A DNA stretch of 64,000 nt from Alopecurus myosuroides (lineage: Eukaryota; Streptophyta; Magnoliopsida; Poales; Poaceae). The stretch is from positions 576,132,610 through 576,196,609 of the forward strand of contig CM054057.1 in NCBI GenBank assembly GCA_028641055.1. The letters are read 5' to 3'. Position 1 is the stretch's first letter. Each line of letters starts with the position of its first letter. The notes under the pieces are model-generated. The model was not told the origin of the DNA and did not search any database. It saw only the letters and a program-made list of their open reading frames with translations. A program made the translations under genes and the position numbers. Positions 11,231 through 23,312 of this stretch are shown piece by piece.

Positions 11231-13550
11231 ATGGCCGATGATCCCGTCACCATGGATGGGATTCAAAAGCTAATCCAAGCTATGATTGATAGTTCCGAGA
11301 AAAAAGATGGAGGGACTAATAAAAGAATTGACATCTCCATCTAGACAATCTAGTGAAAAATTATTTTAGATGAACATGGAAAACCCATTCCAACTAAAGA
11401 AGCATCCGCATCATCTTCACCATTAAATGGTAGTGATGGAAATTCTTTTGGCTTTGCTTATAACAATGCTCCTAATGTTCAACATCCACATGTTTCTCAT
11501 CTTGGTCCACCTCCTTTGGTGGATCGGCATCGTTTTACTAATTGGACAACTTCCATGAAGTCTTACATGTGCAACTCTTCAATGCAAATATGGAGAATTG
11601 TTGAAAACGGGTATGAGCCAAAGGACCCCACAAATCTAATCTCAAGTGACATCATAGATGAGCAACTCAACGCTCATGCTTTGCACATGTTGGAGAGGGC
11701 AATGGAAAAGGAAGGAGTTGAGCACATCCGGTCCTTCACTAGTGCAAAGAAAGCTTATGATTGTCTTGTCGATATGTTTGACAACAATGTCAACCTCCAA
11801 AGGTCCAAGAGGTCAATCATTCAAAGAAAAGTTGAACACTTTCATTTGGGTGATGGAGAGAACATAGAAGACATGTTTAGAAGACTCAAGGCTCTTGTAA
11901 ATGATATGGGAGATAGTGGATTCACGGATTGTACGGAGAATTGGGTCAAGGAGAAATTTCTACTCACCTTGATGCCATACAATGAAAACATGGTGATGAA
12001 TGTACAAGCAAGGGCAGACTACTTGGACCTATCCCCCAATGATGTCTTAGGTCTTTTTATCACTCTAAAGGTCATGAAGCAAACCTCCGATGATGTCATG
12101 GCCCGTGTAAATGGAGCAAAGAAAGCATCTCTTGCCTTGAAGGCCAAGGTCATTCCCCATGAAGATAATGACTCAAGTGATGATGGTGGATCCACTCATG
12201 AGGTCTCCGAGAAAGAAATGAGGACATCACATGAAGAATGCTTGGCTCTTGCTCAACACAAGTGGTGGAAGAAAGGAGACTTTAGATCCAATGCCACCAA
12301 GAATAAAGGGAAGGAATCCTCAAGCACGAAGAAAGCAAGAACTTGCTTCAATTGTGGAGATTCCGAGCACTTCGTTGCCGAGTGCCCCTTCAAGAGTATA
12401 ATTGAGAATGGAGGAAGACTCATCAAGAAATCCACTTTCACTCCCAAGTCCAAGAACTTCATCAAGAGAGGCCCTCCTAGGGCATTGATTGCAAAAGAAT
12501 TTGAGTACACATCCGGTGGTGAAGAGAGTGATGGTGAAGGCGAACAAGTAGGTATGGCGGCCATGGCTAGGGGCGTCGTACCTCCTAACTTAAGCTCTCT
12601 CTTCTCCAACCCAAATGACCACAAGGGTCCTTCGAGTCACAAGTGCTTCATGGCCAAGGGTATACCCCCAAAGGTGACTCCTACACTTAAACTTGCTAAC
12701 TCCTCTATTCCTTCACTACTAAATTGTGTCGAGGAAGACCCTTTGACAAACTTTGTTGAAAAACTAGAAGGAGAAACTAAATCTATTTTTGTCTCTCTCA
12801 TGGATCAATTAAGTGAGGCATATGGCCTCATTGATGAACATGAGGAGATAATAATGTTACTTGAAAAGTTTGCTCGTGATGATGCTAGTAAAATTGAGGA
12901 GCTTGAGAAAGCTCTAGATGAATCACATTGCTTAAGAGAAAGCATAGAAGAAACCTTTGCAATTGACATAGCTAAAGTAAAACTTGATTGTCAACATGCT
13001 TTTGCTAAGGTAACGGAATTCATGAGTTTAAATGATGCAACTAACCAAGGTTATAATGAACTCTTTAAGGATTTTGATAAGCTTAAAATTGATCATCGTA
13101 CTATCTCAAATGAGCTCAAAACCTTAAAAGGAGTAAGAGTTGTGAATGAAAACTCTTGTGCTACTAACCCTTTGTGTGTCAAGGCAACTCTCATTGAGGA
13201 GAACAATAGGTTGAAGGCACAACTCAACAAAGGTCTTGCCACATGCATCCAAGGCCAAAAGAACCTCAATTATCTTTTGAGTAATCATAAGAGAGTTATT
13301 GGAAAAGAAGGCCTTGGTTTTGGTTCCACATCCAAGGTGGCTTACAAGAAGAAGTCAACTCCCTCCACTAACTCTATTGTTTTTGTGAAGGAGGGGGAGT
13401 TGGCTAATGAGGAAGATGAGTTTGATATTATTGCTAAAAGTATTTTCCTAGGAACACTACTACTCACAACAACTTTTCGGGAAAATATAACCCATCTTAT
13501 GTGCTTCTTAAATCTATTAATGGTCATTTTTATGCAAAGTATGTAGGCAC
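11231..13550 (+). pseudogene. Sirevirus gag with CCHC zinc knuckle, decayed
   Basis: Gag forms the virus-like particle that packages element RNA. An ATG at 11231 (MADDPVTMDG) is in frame with the long open stretch to 13546, but in-frame stops occur at 11342, 11351 and 11354. The +1 frame is open across that patch and closes again near 11368, which indicates a pair of compensating one-base indels. From 11516 about 676 codons are open. A CCHC knuckle (CFNCGDSEHFVAECP, about 12341-12388) follows the UBN2-type gag domain. The C-terminal half is rich in charged heptad-like sequence and may form coiled coils. The long gag tail is usual for Sireviruses. The frame shifts again near 13520 before protease. 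Confidence 0.88.
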
Positions 13551-13679
13551 CTCATATGGTGATGATTACAAGCATGCTATTTGGGTTCCCAAGACCCTTG
13601 TGACTAACAAAAAAGGACCCATCCAAAAATGGGTACCTAAGACAAGAAGTTGATTCATTGTAGGGTTGTATTTCCGGTG

Positions 13680-16600
13680 GAACATCATGGATGATTGATA
13701 GTGGTTGTTCCGCACATATGACCGGAAGCAAAGAAGTACTAGAAGACTTGAAGCTCCAACTCCTCAAATTTTCTCATGTAACTATTGGTGATCGCTCACA
13801 ACTTAAGGTATTGGGACATGGCAAGGTGGTCATTTCTCCGGATTCATCCATTGAGAACGTCCTCCTTGTTGAGTCCCATGGCTATAATCTTCTTTCCGTC
13901 TTGCAACTTTGTGAGTGCAATTTTACATGTGTATTTGGGCGTCATCATGTGCTTTTCCTTCACACTATTTCTCTTAAAGTAGCCTTTGTTGGATTTGTGG
14001 AAAACGGTATGTACATAGTGGATTTCTCGAAAGAAACTACACATATCGCCACATGTCTAATGGCTAAATCCGACGTGGGGTGGCTTTGGCATCGCCTCCT
14101 AGGCCACGTCGGTATGAGAAATTTACAAACTCTCGTGAAGGGTGAGCATGTGCTAGGACTAACAAGTGTGAATTTTTCCAAAGATCGTCCTTGTAGCTCT
14201 TGTATTGCCGGAAAGATGCATGAGAAGAATCATCCCAAGACATCAATCATCGCCACAACAAGACCCTTTGAGCGCATTCACTTGTATTTATTTGGGCCTC
14301 CCACATATGATAGTCTTGGTGGCAAGAAGTATTGTTTGGTTATTGTTGATGATTATACAAGATACACTTGGGTTTTCTATATCAAGAAGAAGAGTGAAAC
14401 TCAAGAAAGATTCATAACTTGGGCCACCGAAGTGCAACGCCAATATGACACCAAGATCTTGTCCATTAGGAGTGACAATGGGTCCGAGTTCAAGAACTAC
14501 ACCATGGATGAATTCTTTGAGTGAAGAGGGGATAAGACATCAATATTCCGCCGCGTACACCCCTCAATAAAATGGTTTAGAGGAGAGGAAGAATCACACA
14601 CTTATTGATATGGCAAGAACTATGATGGCCGGATTCAAATCGCCATATAACTTTTGGGCCAAAGACATCAACACCGCTTGTCATCTATCTAACCGACTCT
14701 TCCTTCGTCCGATGATTGGCATGACTCCATATGAGCTCCTAACCGGTAACAAACCCAACCTCAAATATCTTCGAGTTTTTGGGTGCAAATGCCAAGTCTA
14801 CATAAAGGGAACTAGATTGTCTAAGTTTGATGCTAGAACTTTTGAAGGCATTTTTGTTGGTTATGCCACGAACTCCCACACTTATAGAGTCTATAATATA
14901 TCCATCGGGTGTGTTGAAGAATCTATGAATGTGGAATTTCATGAGAATAATGGCTCCCAAGTGGAGCAAATTGATTGTGGTGTTGTAGGTGATGAACCGT
15001 CCTCCATAGCCATAGGAAGAATGGGTGTAGGTCCACTTATACCCGTTGAGGGACACCTTGTGGCAAATGAGGATGGAACTAGCTCCACGCAAGTGGAGCT
15101 CTCTACATCAACCACCAATCAAATGGCAGACCAAGAGCAAGAAGAAGACCTTCATGTGGATACCTCTCATCAAGAAAGTGATCATCCACCCAATGATAAT
15201 GGTGGAAATGATTTTGGTGCTTCGTCCAAGAACTCCAATACGAGTGGACAATGGTCTTGATGAAGGAAATGATGAGGATATTCCCCCCAATGAAAATCCC
15301 GATGATGCACTTGTTCGTATCATGACTCGTCAAGCATCAAGATTGCAACAAAAGTCACTATACCAAAAGAACATCATTGGTGGCTTGGGGAGAAGTGTCT
15401 CCACTCATGGACAAGTACTCAAGTTTTGTGGTTTTCATTCATATGTCTCTCATGTTGAAACCATCAAAGTTTATGATGCTCTTGAAGATGAAGATTGGGT
15501 TCAAGCTATGCATGAAGAGCTCCATAATTTTGAAAGAAACAAAGTATGGTCACTAGTGGAAAGACCCAAGGATCATAATATCATTGGGACTAAATGGGTG
15601 TTCAAAAACAAGCAAGATTCTCATGGGCAAGTGATTCGCAACAAGGCTCGATTGGTTGCTCAAGGCTACTCTCAAGTCGAAGGACTTGACTACGGTGAAA
15701 CTTTCGCTCCCGTAGCTAGGCTTGAATCCATTCGTATATTACTTGCATTTGCCACTAGTCATAACTTCATCTTGCATCAAATGGATGTTAAAAGTGCTTT
15801 TCTAAATGGACCTCTAAATGAAATGGTATATGTTAAACAACCTCCGGGGTTCGAGGATCCCAAGTATCCTAACCACGTCTACTTTCTACATAAGGCTTTG
15901 TATGGCCTCAAACAAGCCCCACGTGCTTGGTATGATCATTTAAAGGAGTTCTTAGTGGATCGTGGTTTCGTACTTGGGGTAATTGATCCCACTCTCTTTA
16001 CCAAAAGTGTAGATGGACATTTCTTTGTATGCCAATTATATGTTGATGATATTATATTTGGATCCACTAACGTGAGTTTTGTAGATCAATTTGCAAACTA
16101 ATGACGAGTGAAACGCTGCTTTAGAGTTCTTTCTAAGATCAAGCAATATTATGAAGGGACTTTTATTTGTCAAGCCAAATATATTCAAGACATGCTCAAG
16201 AAATTTGATATGAACAATGCCAAACCACTACCTTATCCAATGCCAACAACCACAAATCTTACTATGGATCATGAAGGTATACCGGTAGACCCCAAACTTT
16301 ATCGATCTATCATTGGATCTTTGCTTTACCTTTGTGCATCTAGACCGGACATTATGTTTAGTGTGGGTTTGTGAGCAAGATTTAAATCTAACCCCAAGGA
16401 AAGCCATGTGATTGCGGTCAAGAGGATTCTTAGGTACTTGGTTGACACTCCCACACATGGGCTTTGGTATCCATCAAACACAACTTTTGATCTTGTGGGA
16501 TACTCGGATGCGGATTGGGGAGGTGACAAAGTGGATAGAAAATCAACTTCGGGTGCTTCCCAATTCCTTGGTAGGTATCTCGTGTGTTGGTATTCCAAGA

Positions 16601-16967
16601 AGCAAAATTGCATTGCCACCTCCTCCACGGAAGCGGAGTATATTTCCGCCGCAAGTTGTTGCTCTCAACTTTTATGGATGAGGCAATGTCTTAAGGATTT
16701 TGGAATTAAGATTAAGACCAACCTCTTTTATGTGATAATGAGAGTGCTATAAAGATTGGTCACAATCCGGTACTTCATGGCAAGACCAAGCATATTGAGA
16801 TTCGGTATCATTTTATTCGGGATCATGTGGCCAATGGTGATATCTCACTTTCTTATGTCAACACTAAAGATCAACTTGCCGACATCCTTACCAAGCCTCT
16901 AGATGTGAAGAGATTCAAGGAATTGAGGAGTGAGCTCAACATCGTATGTGCAAGCAATTTTAGTTGA
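13680..16967 (+). pseudogene. Sirevirus pol: protease, integrase, reverse transcriptase, RNase H, broken
   Basis: Domains follow Copia order. Protease has DSGCSAHMTG (about 13697). The integrase zinc region has HRLLGH...CSSCIAGK and its catalytic core shows DDYTRYTW and RSDNGSEF. RT has QMDVKSAFLNG and the active-site YVDD (about 16040). RNase H has GYSDADWGGD and STEAEY. Breaks include a frameshift after 14520, a TAA near 14573, a frameshift in the integrase-RT linker near 15258, loss of frame after 16101, a TGA at 16372 and a further shift near 16735. The last recognisable coding (ADILTKPLD) ends at a TGA near 16967. It would make the enzymes copying element RNA and inserting the DNA. Confidence 0.93.
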
Positions 16968-17519
16968 TTGAAAATCTTGCATACACACCCTTACTAGACT
17001 CTTATTTGGATTCTAGCTGCACGCATAGACATAGGGGGAGTGTATCTCAATCAATGAGCCAACACTACCTTTATAATGCATAAATAAACAAATCATGCCT
17101 AATGATCATTTTTAATGACATCATGTGCTTCAATGATGAGTCTCGACAATGCACCCAAGATACATCTTCGCGGTGACATATCGAACATACTCATACATGG
17201 TGGCTACGGCCACCGCCCAATTTTTGGTTGGTGTTTATATCAATGAGACATTTGTGTTCGAGTGTTCACTCATTTCCCTTTCCACGTGTTTTCATATTTC
17301 ATTCGTATCCAATGTTGCTCATTTGGTTTCTCATTTTTTTTTCTCCGTTGGATACAAATGAAAACATCAAATGCATGTCATCATACTCATTTCATTCGTG
17401 CACATGGTCAAATAAAATTGCTCTAAGAAACAAACCTATGAAAATGTGCTCTTAAGACACTAGCTTCACTTTGACGTTTTGTTTGTTAGAATATATGTCT
17501 TGAAAATCCTTAAATTGAA

Positions 17520-17522
17520 TTT

Positions 17523-17563
<41 letters not shown>

Positions 17564-17565
17564 GC
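17520..17565 (+). repeat. (TTG)n microsatellite
   Basis: About 14 perfect TTG/GTT triplets in a row. The cysteine or glutamine runs this produces in short overlapping ORFs have no coding meaning. Confidence 0.95.
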
Positions 17566-17726
17566 GTATTTTGGCTTGGTATTTGTGTAGGTTCATCTTG
17601 CTTTGGGAGGATTTTTTTTTTTAAAAAAAAAGGGAAAAGGAAAAACACACACCCAAACACAACCCAACACCAGCCGGAAAAAAAAAACAAAAAAAAAACG
17701 TGCGCGCTCGCCCCTCTCACCCCGGC

Positions 17727-17957
17727 CCCTGCCACCGCCGAGCCGGCCCCAGGCCGGGTGCCAGGCCGGGGCGCTCGGGCACCTGCCCGGCCTCGCGCTG
17801 CCCCGCGCCGGCCCCGGGCCGGGAGCTAGGCCGGGGTGATCGGCCTCCATGCCGGCCCCGCCTCCGTTGCACGCCGGCCCCAGGCCGGCCTCACGCCAAC
17901 ACGCAGCGCACGCCCGGCCAGGCCGGCCACACGCCCAGCCCCAGGCCGGGGTGGGCG
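17727..17957 (+). repeat. Internal GC-rich block homologous to the Sirevirus LTR core
   Basis: The block repeats GGCCGGCCCCAGGCCGGG-type motifs. The run from 17740 matches the LTR core at about 9981 and 20982 almost base for base over some 35 bp (GCCGGCCCCAGGCCGGGTGC followed by CAGGCCGGG and CTCGGG), then diverges. It lies about 270 bp upstream of the post-pol ORF's first ATG. Confidence 0.85.
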
Positions 17958-18228
17958 CACACACACCTACACGCACACCCCTGCCCACACCCGAACCCGA
18001 ACCTAAACCCCCCATACCCCTTCTTCCTCCTCCCTCCTCCTCCATTAGAGCCCCTTGGTGCTCTTCCCTAACCCCCCCTCCCCCACCTCCCTAGCCCATC
18101 TCTACCGCCCAAAATCACGGATCCGCAATCCCTCGTCCTTCTCTGCCCCCTCCTCCACATGGATTTCTCGTTGGCCCCTTATTGGAGGAGATCGGTCCCT
18201 TTTATTGCCTAGTGCCTTTTGTTTGAAG

Positions 18229-20291
18229 ATGACTTCGAACTCGGGTAATTTTTCTTTGGGCTTTTCTTTAGATTACGTCTATATGAGTGCTATCTATCGG
18301 TGTGCTAGTGCTAGAGTTCATGTGCTAGGATTTTCTTTTTCCATCTATTCATGCTAGGGTTCATACCGCTATGCTATGTTATGATATGTTGATGTCATAT
18401 GCTCCATCTATTCCTATGCCATGCTATGTTGATGTCATATGCTCATGTTCTAGCCGTATGATATGTTTGGCCATGGTTCAAACATAATTCAACATTATTG
18501 ATATGATTGTCCTAGTGTCGTGATTCTAAATTATTATGTTCATTATGCCATGATGTGTATGCTATGCCCTCATTTTTTTTTCATAATAATGGTGTTTAGA
18601 GTATCATGCCCAATATATATTTTCATGCCTATTTTCACTAAGAACACCAACACAATCCTATACACATGCTATGATAATGTGCTCACACTAATAATAATGT
18701 GCCTTGTCCTCATTAATATTGTGCTCATGTTTGTTTTATCACCTTGGCGCTATCACCTATATTCATGGATTAATTAATTTTTTTTCTCTCAAACCACGAC
18801 CATGTGCACTCATTATCATGCTCCATATCCATGCATCATATGTTTCAGGTGATTCCAATCCCCAAAATGAGTCCGAGGCCCCCGCTCTCTCCGCCCTCGC
18901 ATCCCTCGCAAGAAGAGTGCCGCAGATGTTGCTGGTTCTACTCCCTCACGGAGACATGCTTCATCTCTTCCAATCAATCCGAAGGAACCCATGATCACGA
19001 ACTGGGGTGGTCTTAGTGCCACCGACTTTGAGGAAGCAAGGCTAAAATTTAATCCTTATGAGTTTGGTGAACGCACATTCCCGGATCCTCGGTTCTATTG
19101 CAAGATGCATCAAGTCATGCATGACTTTATTCTTGGCAAGCTTCAGCATGGACATGTGGATCAACACTACTTTGACATTGAGTATGCTCGCAACAAGTGG
19201 CCTGAAGTCATGGAAATCATGGACTACCACAACATCACTCCTCTCATGGGTGACAATCTTGCTCATCCATTTTCCCCAGAGCTGCTCAGGGAGTTCTATT
19301 CCACTGTTCACTTCTCATCTGGAGGCCCCACGCGGCTCCCGCGTACGTTGACTTGGATGAGCGGTGGCCCAAGTGTGATGCTACCATGGATGAGTTTGGT
19401 ACCATTCTGGGTATTCCGGAGTATCGGTTTGATTATACCTTCTATTTCCGCATTCATGGTGATTCCAAGAAAATTATGAAGGCCAAGGAGGGTATTCGCC
19501 ATTGCTATCCCGAAGGTACCGGATCCATGCACATTCCTAAGATCAAGTTCTTTTCTGAACATTGGTATATGGTGCATGCTAATCTTCGCAATACCATAAA
19601 CGCCAAATTTGGTGAGAAGGGCGAGGTACGCAAGTGGATGATCAACCTTCTATATCACATTGAGTCTCAAATGAGGGCCAGGAAGCAATTGGATGTTCTG
19701 GATTATATGTGGCAAGAGATGCAAAATGTGGTTCGTGAAAAGAGGGTTCCCATCTATGGCTCCTATATTCAGCGTCTTATTGAGACCAAGATTCCAGCTG
19801 GTCTCCTCAACAACTATGCCAAGTTGACTCCCAAGAAGTCTATTCTTATGCTTGATACTGCGCCTGAGTCAGCTGATGATCCACGGCCTAAGCGCACCCG
19901 CACCGAGTCCTTCGCTCCTAGTACATCTCAGGGGGTGCGCCGCTCTCCTTCTCCAAGTCCTCCTCCTGAGACTTTCAACCTTAAGAAGATTCTCCAGAAG
20001 ATGAACTGCTTCTTCATTGATAAGCAGCATCAGGATTATGAGGCCTATCGCAAGGGCAAGGCCTCTAGTCGACATCAACGTTCCATCCAGACTGCTTTTA
20101 ACATTTCCCTTAGTCCTTCCAGCTCAGAAGAGATTTCAGAGGATCTGTGGAAGTCTCAGCATACTTATTTGTGTGGAGATGATGCTAGCTCACTCGGCTC
20201 GTTTGCGGCGCCCTACACTACCACTGCTAGCTCCAGTCAGGCTCCTCCAGCGGACTTCATTGAGGAAGATGATGAGATGGGCGACGAGTGA
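18229..20291 (+). pseudogene. Post-pol (env-position) ORF of the Sirevirus, probably spliced, frameshifted
   Basis: An ATG at 18229 opens five codons (MTSNS) and meets a GT donor at 18245. An acceptor (GTTTCAG, ending 18848) follows a T-rich stretch. Joining them keeps frame into DSNPQNESEAP and on toward a long ORF, so a 604-nt intron is inferred. The frame shifts near 18907 and again near 19323, then stays open to 20291. The protein is hydrophilic, with a globular first part (EFYSTVHF, DEFGTILGIP) like the plant transposon-protein domain seen in such ORFs, a Ser/Pro-rich stretch (RRSPSPSPPP) and an acidic tail (EEDDEMGDE). I see no signal peptide or membrane segment, so 'env-like' describes position only. 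Function unknown. Confidence 0.7.
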
Positions 20292-20325
20292 TTGGGATTG
20301 CATTTTTCTCCCTTTTTGGTGTTGA

Positions 20326-20697
20326 TGCCAAGGGGGAGAAACACTCACGCATTGCATTGCATTCCATGCATTCATTTGCGTCTTATCTTCGCTATTTGCT
20401 TTCGTCATTCTTAGTTGAGACTATTTATGTGGTTTGTTGAACTTTGGTGTTATTGTGAGACTATGTCTTTATTTATCTATCGTACTTTCTATCTATATAT
20501 TATGCGTGTGATAGTTGATATATTGAAGATGAGATTATGTTCGGTGCACTTAACATAATGATCAAATATACTATCTTTTTTTTGGGCACAAAAATAGGGG
20601 GAGTACGAATATATGCTAATTCTCTCACAAATAGCCACGCAAAATTATTTCTTACGCAAATCCGTATGTTGTCATCAAACATCAAAAATGGGGAGAT
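20326..20697 (+). promoter_or_regulatory. Multiple polypurine tracts before the Sirevirus 3' LTR
   Basis: Purine runs occur at 20329-20341 (AAGGGGGAGAAA), 20590-20602 (AAAATAGGGGGAG) and 20684-20697 (AAAAATGGGGAGAT). The last abuts the 3' LTR and would prime plus-strand DNA. A similar tract is at 17031-17040. Repeated tracts of this kind are reported for Sireviruses. Confidence 0.75.
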
Positions 20698-22139
20698 TGA
20701 AAGAACATAGTTCCTAAATCCTATTTTGAGTGTTTTATTACAACATATAGATGGACTAATGTGTTTTACTAAGTGTACTCAGAAAAGATCTCCCCGTAAA
20801 CCTCATACAAGTTGCTGCAATAAGGTAGAAAAATCTACGGAAAGAGATGTGGAAGAAAGAAGAAGAAATGAGGAGGAAACAAGAAAGGAGAAGAAAAAGG
20901 GGGGTGGCCGGCCTGCCTGGCCGGCCTGGCCGGGCTCGAGTGCGGGCTGGTGGCTGCCACGCCAGCCTCGCCATGCCCCACGCCGGCCCCAGGCCGGGTG
21001 CCAGGCCGGGCTGCTCGGGTGGGGGTCCGGCCTCACCCCACTGCCCCCGCCGGCCCCAGGCCGGGCGCTTCGGGTGGGGGCCCGGCCCCGCCTCGCTCCC
21101 ACGCCGGCCCCAGGCCGGGCTGGCTGGGTGGCTGGCTGTCCCCACGCCGGCCTCGCCTGAGCCCCCACGCCGGCCTGGCCGAGCCCGCAGGCCGGCCCTC
21201 CATCGCTCCACGCCGGCCCAGGCCGGGCACCAGGCCGGGGTGGGATGCGCCCGGCCCTGGCTGCCCCAGGCCGGCCCCCAGGCCGGGGGGTGCTGTAAGG
21301 TGGAAAATTGCCCCCCCCCCCCAACGGCCGTATTACACCCACGTACAAAAGGACGCCTCCACCGACCTTTTGGCTTTGTCAATCTCACTCACATTTTCTC
21401 TCACCACCATTGATTGACCAAGCTCAAGCTCAAGAACAAGATCTCCACAAATCCCCAACCAAAGCTCGTGATACTTTGGGATTTGAAGGAGACACCCCCG
21501 ATCTACAACTCCACCGAGTCGATTAGAAATCCACCACTCATCCCTTAGGGATCTTGTCATTCTTAGTTCATTGGAGCTAGGAATCTTGTTGCTCTTAGTT
21601 CATCGGAGCTCGGAGCCTTGTTGATATCCCCGGTGCTTTTGTGCCCGTGGATCTTGCTTCTCGGAGTCTTGGAGGCTCTTGGGATTTGGTGAGGACCCTC
21701 CAATCTTGTGGAGTGTGCCTCATCCTTGTAAAGGTTCTAGTTGTCAACCTCAACGGCAACATAGTGATTCGAGCCTATCCACATTGGTGGAAGGTCTCGA
21801 AGGAGATACGGTGTGGCATTTGAGGCCTACTCGGTGTTCCACTTTGGTGGCACCGCACCGCTCCAACGGAGATTAGCTTCCATTGGGAAGTGAACTTCGG
21901 GATAAATCTCCGTGTCATCATGTTCGGTTATTTCTCAACTTACCTTTACTAGTTACTACTAGCTTAGTCATATACTTACCTTGTGCTAGTTGTACTTGCT
22001 CAACATATAGGATTGCTCACCTAGTTGCATAATCTAGATAATATATATTTGAGCATTACCTTGTTAACTTGAAGAAGAAGTTAAAATTTGTAGTTAACCT
22101 ATTCACCCCACCCCCTCTAGTTAACCTCTCGATCCTTCA
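20698..22139 (+). repeat. 3' LTR of the Sirevirus
   Basis: 1442 bp, same ends as the 5' LTR, followed by AAGAT. Length differences from the 5' LTR cluster in the GC-rich core (20907-21290), where motif copies have been gained or lost. The TATA position is changed to TACAAAAG. Confidence 0.95.
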
Positions 22140-22144
22140 AAGAT

Positions 22145-23312
22145 ATGGTGGACTCACTGGAAATACTTGGCTAAGGAGTGTTGGAAACAAGTTTTTACTT
22201 GTTGGAATTTTTTAAATTTTTGGGCTAGCAAGAGGGAGATAGTTGACCAGCTACTATGCATGCATATGTCCATAGAACTACTCATTTCATGACAAACTAA
22301 ATAAACCAGCAATTAACATCAAGGACATGAATAAGAGATAGCTCCAGACAACATTATTGCATATTTCTACACATGAAAAGCCTATAAATCATGCAAACAT
22401 ATGTACCTCTTCAAATCAACCATGGCATCCCTATTCCAAGTCATAATACTAGCATCCAATACATTCCAACCCCAACCTCCATTAGCTCAATCTCATATAA
22501 AATAATGGTGGTGGTCTTATCAAAACAAAAATAAAAACAAAAACTAGACGCTTCAAGTCTCTACGATAAATGCTTTGCTTAGAAAAACAGAAAGTAGACG
22601 TGTGCTAACCAAAAGAGTGTAGCTCCAGTGGGGTGTTCATCACATCCCCAAGCTTATGGCTTTCACCATTCTTGGATGTCTTGAGGCGCAGCTCCTCTAT
22701 TCCTGTGAAAAAAACTTCACAAAACATGTTTCTCCCATTCTTTTTCTGTGGGGTGAGATTAGCAAGGACAAACAAATCACATGCTTGTTGTGCAAAATTC
22801 CAAATCAAATGCTCCAGTAGATAGACAATAAGGTTCATTATGTTGTATGTTCACTCTATTGCTTGAAAGAATCATGGAAATTCGATTCCCAAGCCCAAAG
22901 AGTGCATAAAACAAAAGAAGGCATAATCTGTCCAGAAAAGCAGCAGAAACAAAACGAACGTTTTTCCCTAAACTAGACTCGTCAAAAATTTAATCCAATT
23001 TTTGTGCTTACAGAGGACGAAAAGTTGCAGAACATACTAAAAAATTAGCTCAATCCGACATACCAATAAAAACGTAAAATCATACGGTGAGCAGATTCGT
23101 GCTCAAACAGAAATTTCATGCACTAGGATAGCAACTTATAAGTCCAAATGGGTTTGACTTGACTCTTTATTGAAAACTCCAGAATTAAAACAAAAAACTA
23201 ATCTCTTGATACAGCAAGAGGACACTAGGAAAATCCAAACAAAAACAACCGGGTTGCCTCCCGTAAAGTGCTTTCTTTATAGCCATATAGCTAGGATTTA
23301 CTTACTTGATAA
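22145..23312. other. Internal region of the Athila-like element downstream of protease, no gene
   Basis: About 1.17 kb of AT-rich sequence with only short scattered ORFs (for example 22605-22838 minus). Together with 8511-9708 it occupies the place where RT, RNase H and integrase would lie in a complete element. No motif of those enzymes was found. Confidence 0.75.

Larger units (their letters stand above)
16968..18228 (+). other. Long leader between Sirevirus pol and the post-pol ORF
   Basis: About 1.26 kb without convincing coding. It contains a polypurine tract (ATAGGGGGAG, 17031-17040), a (TTG)n microsatellite (about 17520-17565), A-rich runs (17610-17700), a GC-rich block like the LTR core (17727-17957) and a pyrimidine-rich run (18010-18110) ahead of the next ATG. 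Confidence 0.7.
9709..22139 (+). mobile_element. Sirevirus-type Copia retrotransposon with post-pol ORF, 12.4 kb
   Basis: The element has LTRs at 9709-11171 and 20698-22139, a perfect AAGAT target duplication (9704-9708, 22140-22144) and an initiator-Met type primer site at 11174. Order is gag, protease, integrase, RT, RNase H (Copia order), then a long non-coding stretch and an extra ORF before the 3' LTR. The extra ORF, repeated GGGGGAG polypurine tracts and palindrome-rich LTR core are known hallmarks of Sireviruses; lineage (Maximus-like) is inferred. All genes carry lesions, so this copy is not autonomous. Confidence 0.93.

Noticed and set aside
13280..13550. Separate small gene at the end of the Sirevirus gag
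   Set aside because: It is the gag tail read through a frameshift; continuation in the neighbouring frame leads to protease.
17479..18071. ORFs with poly-Cys or poly-Gln runs
   Set aside because: They translate the (TTG)n microsatellite and the GC-rich block; no codon bias or domain.
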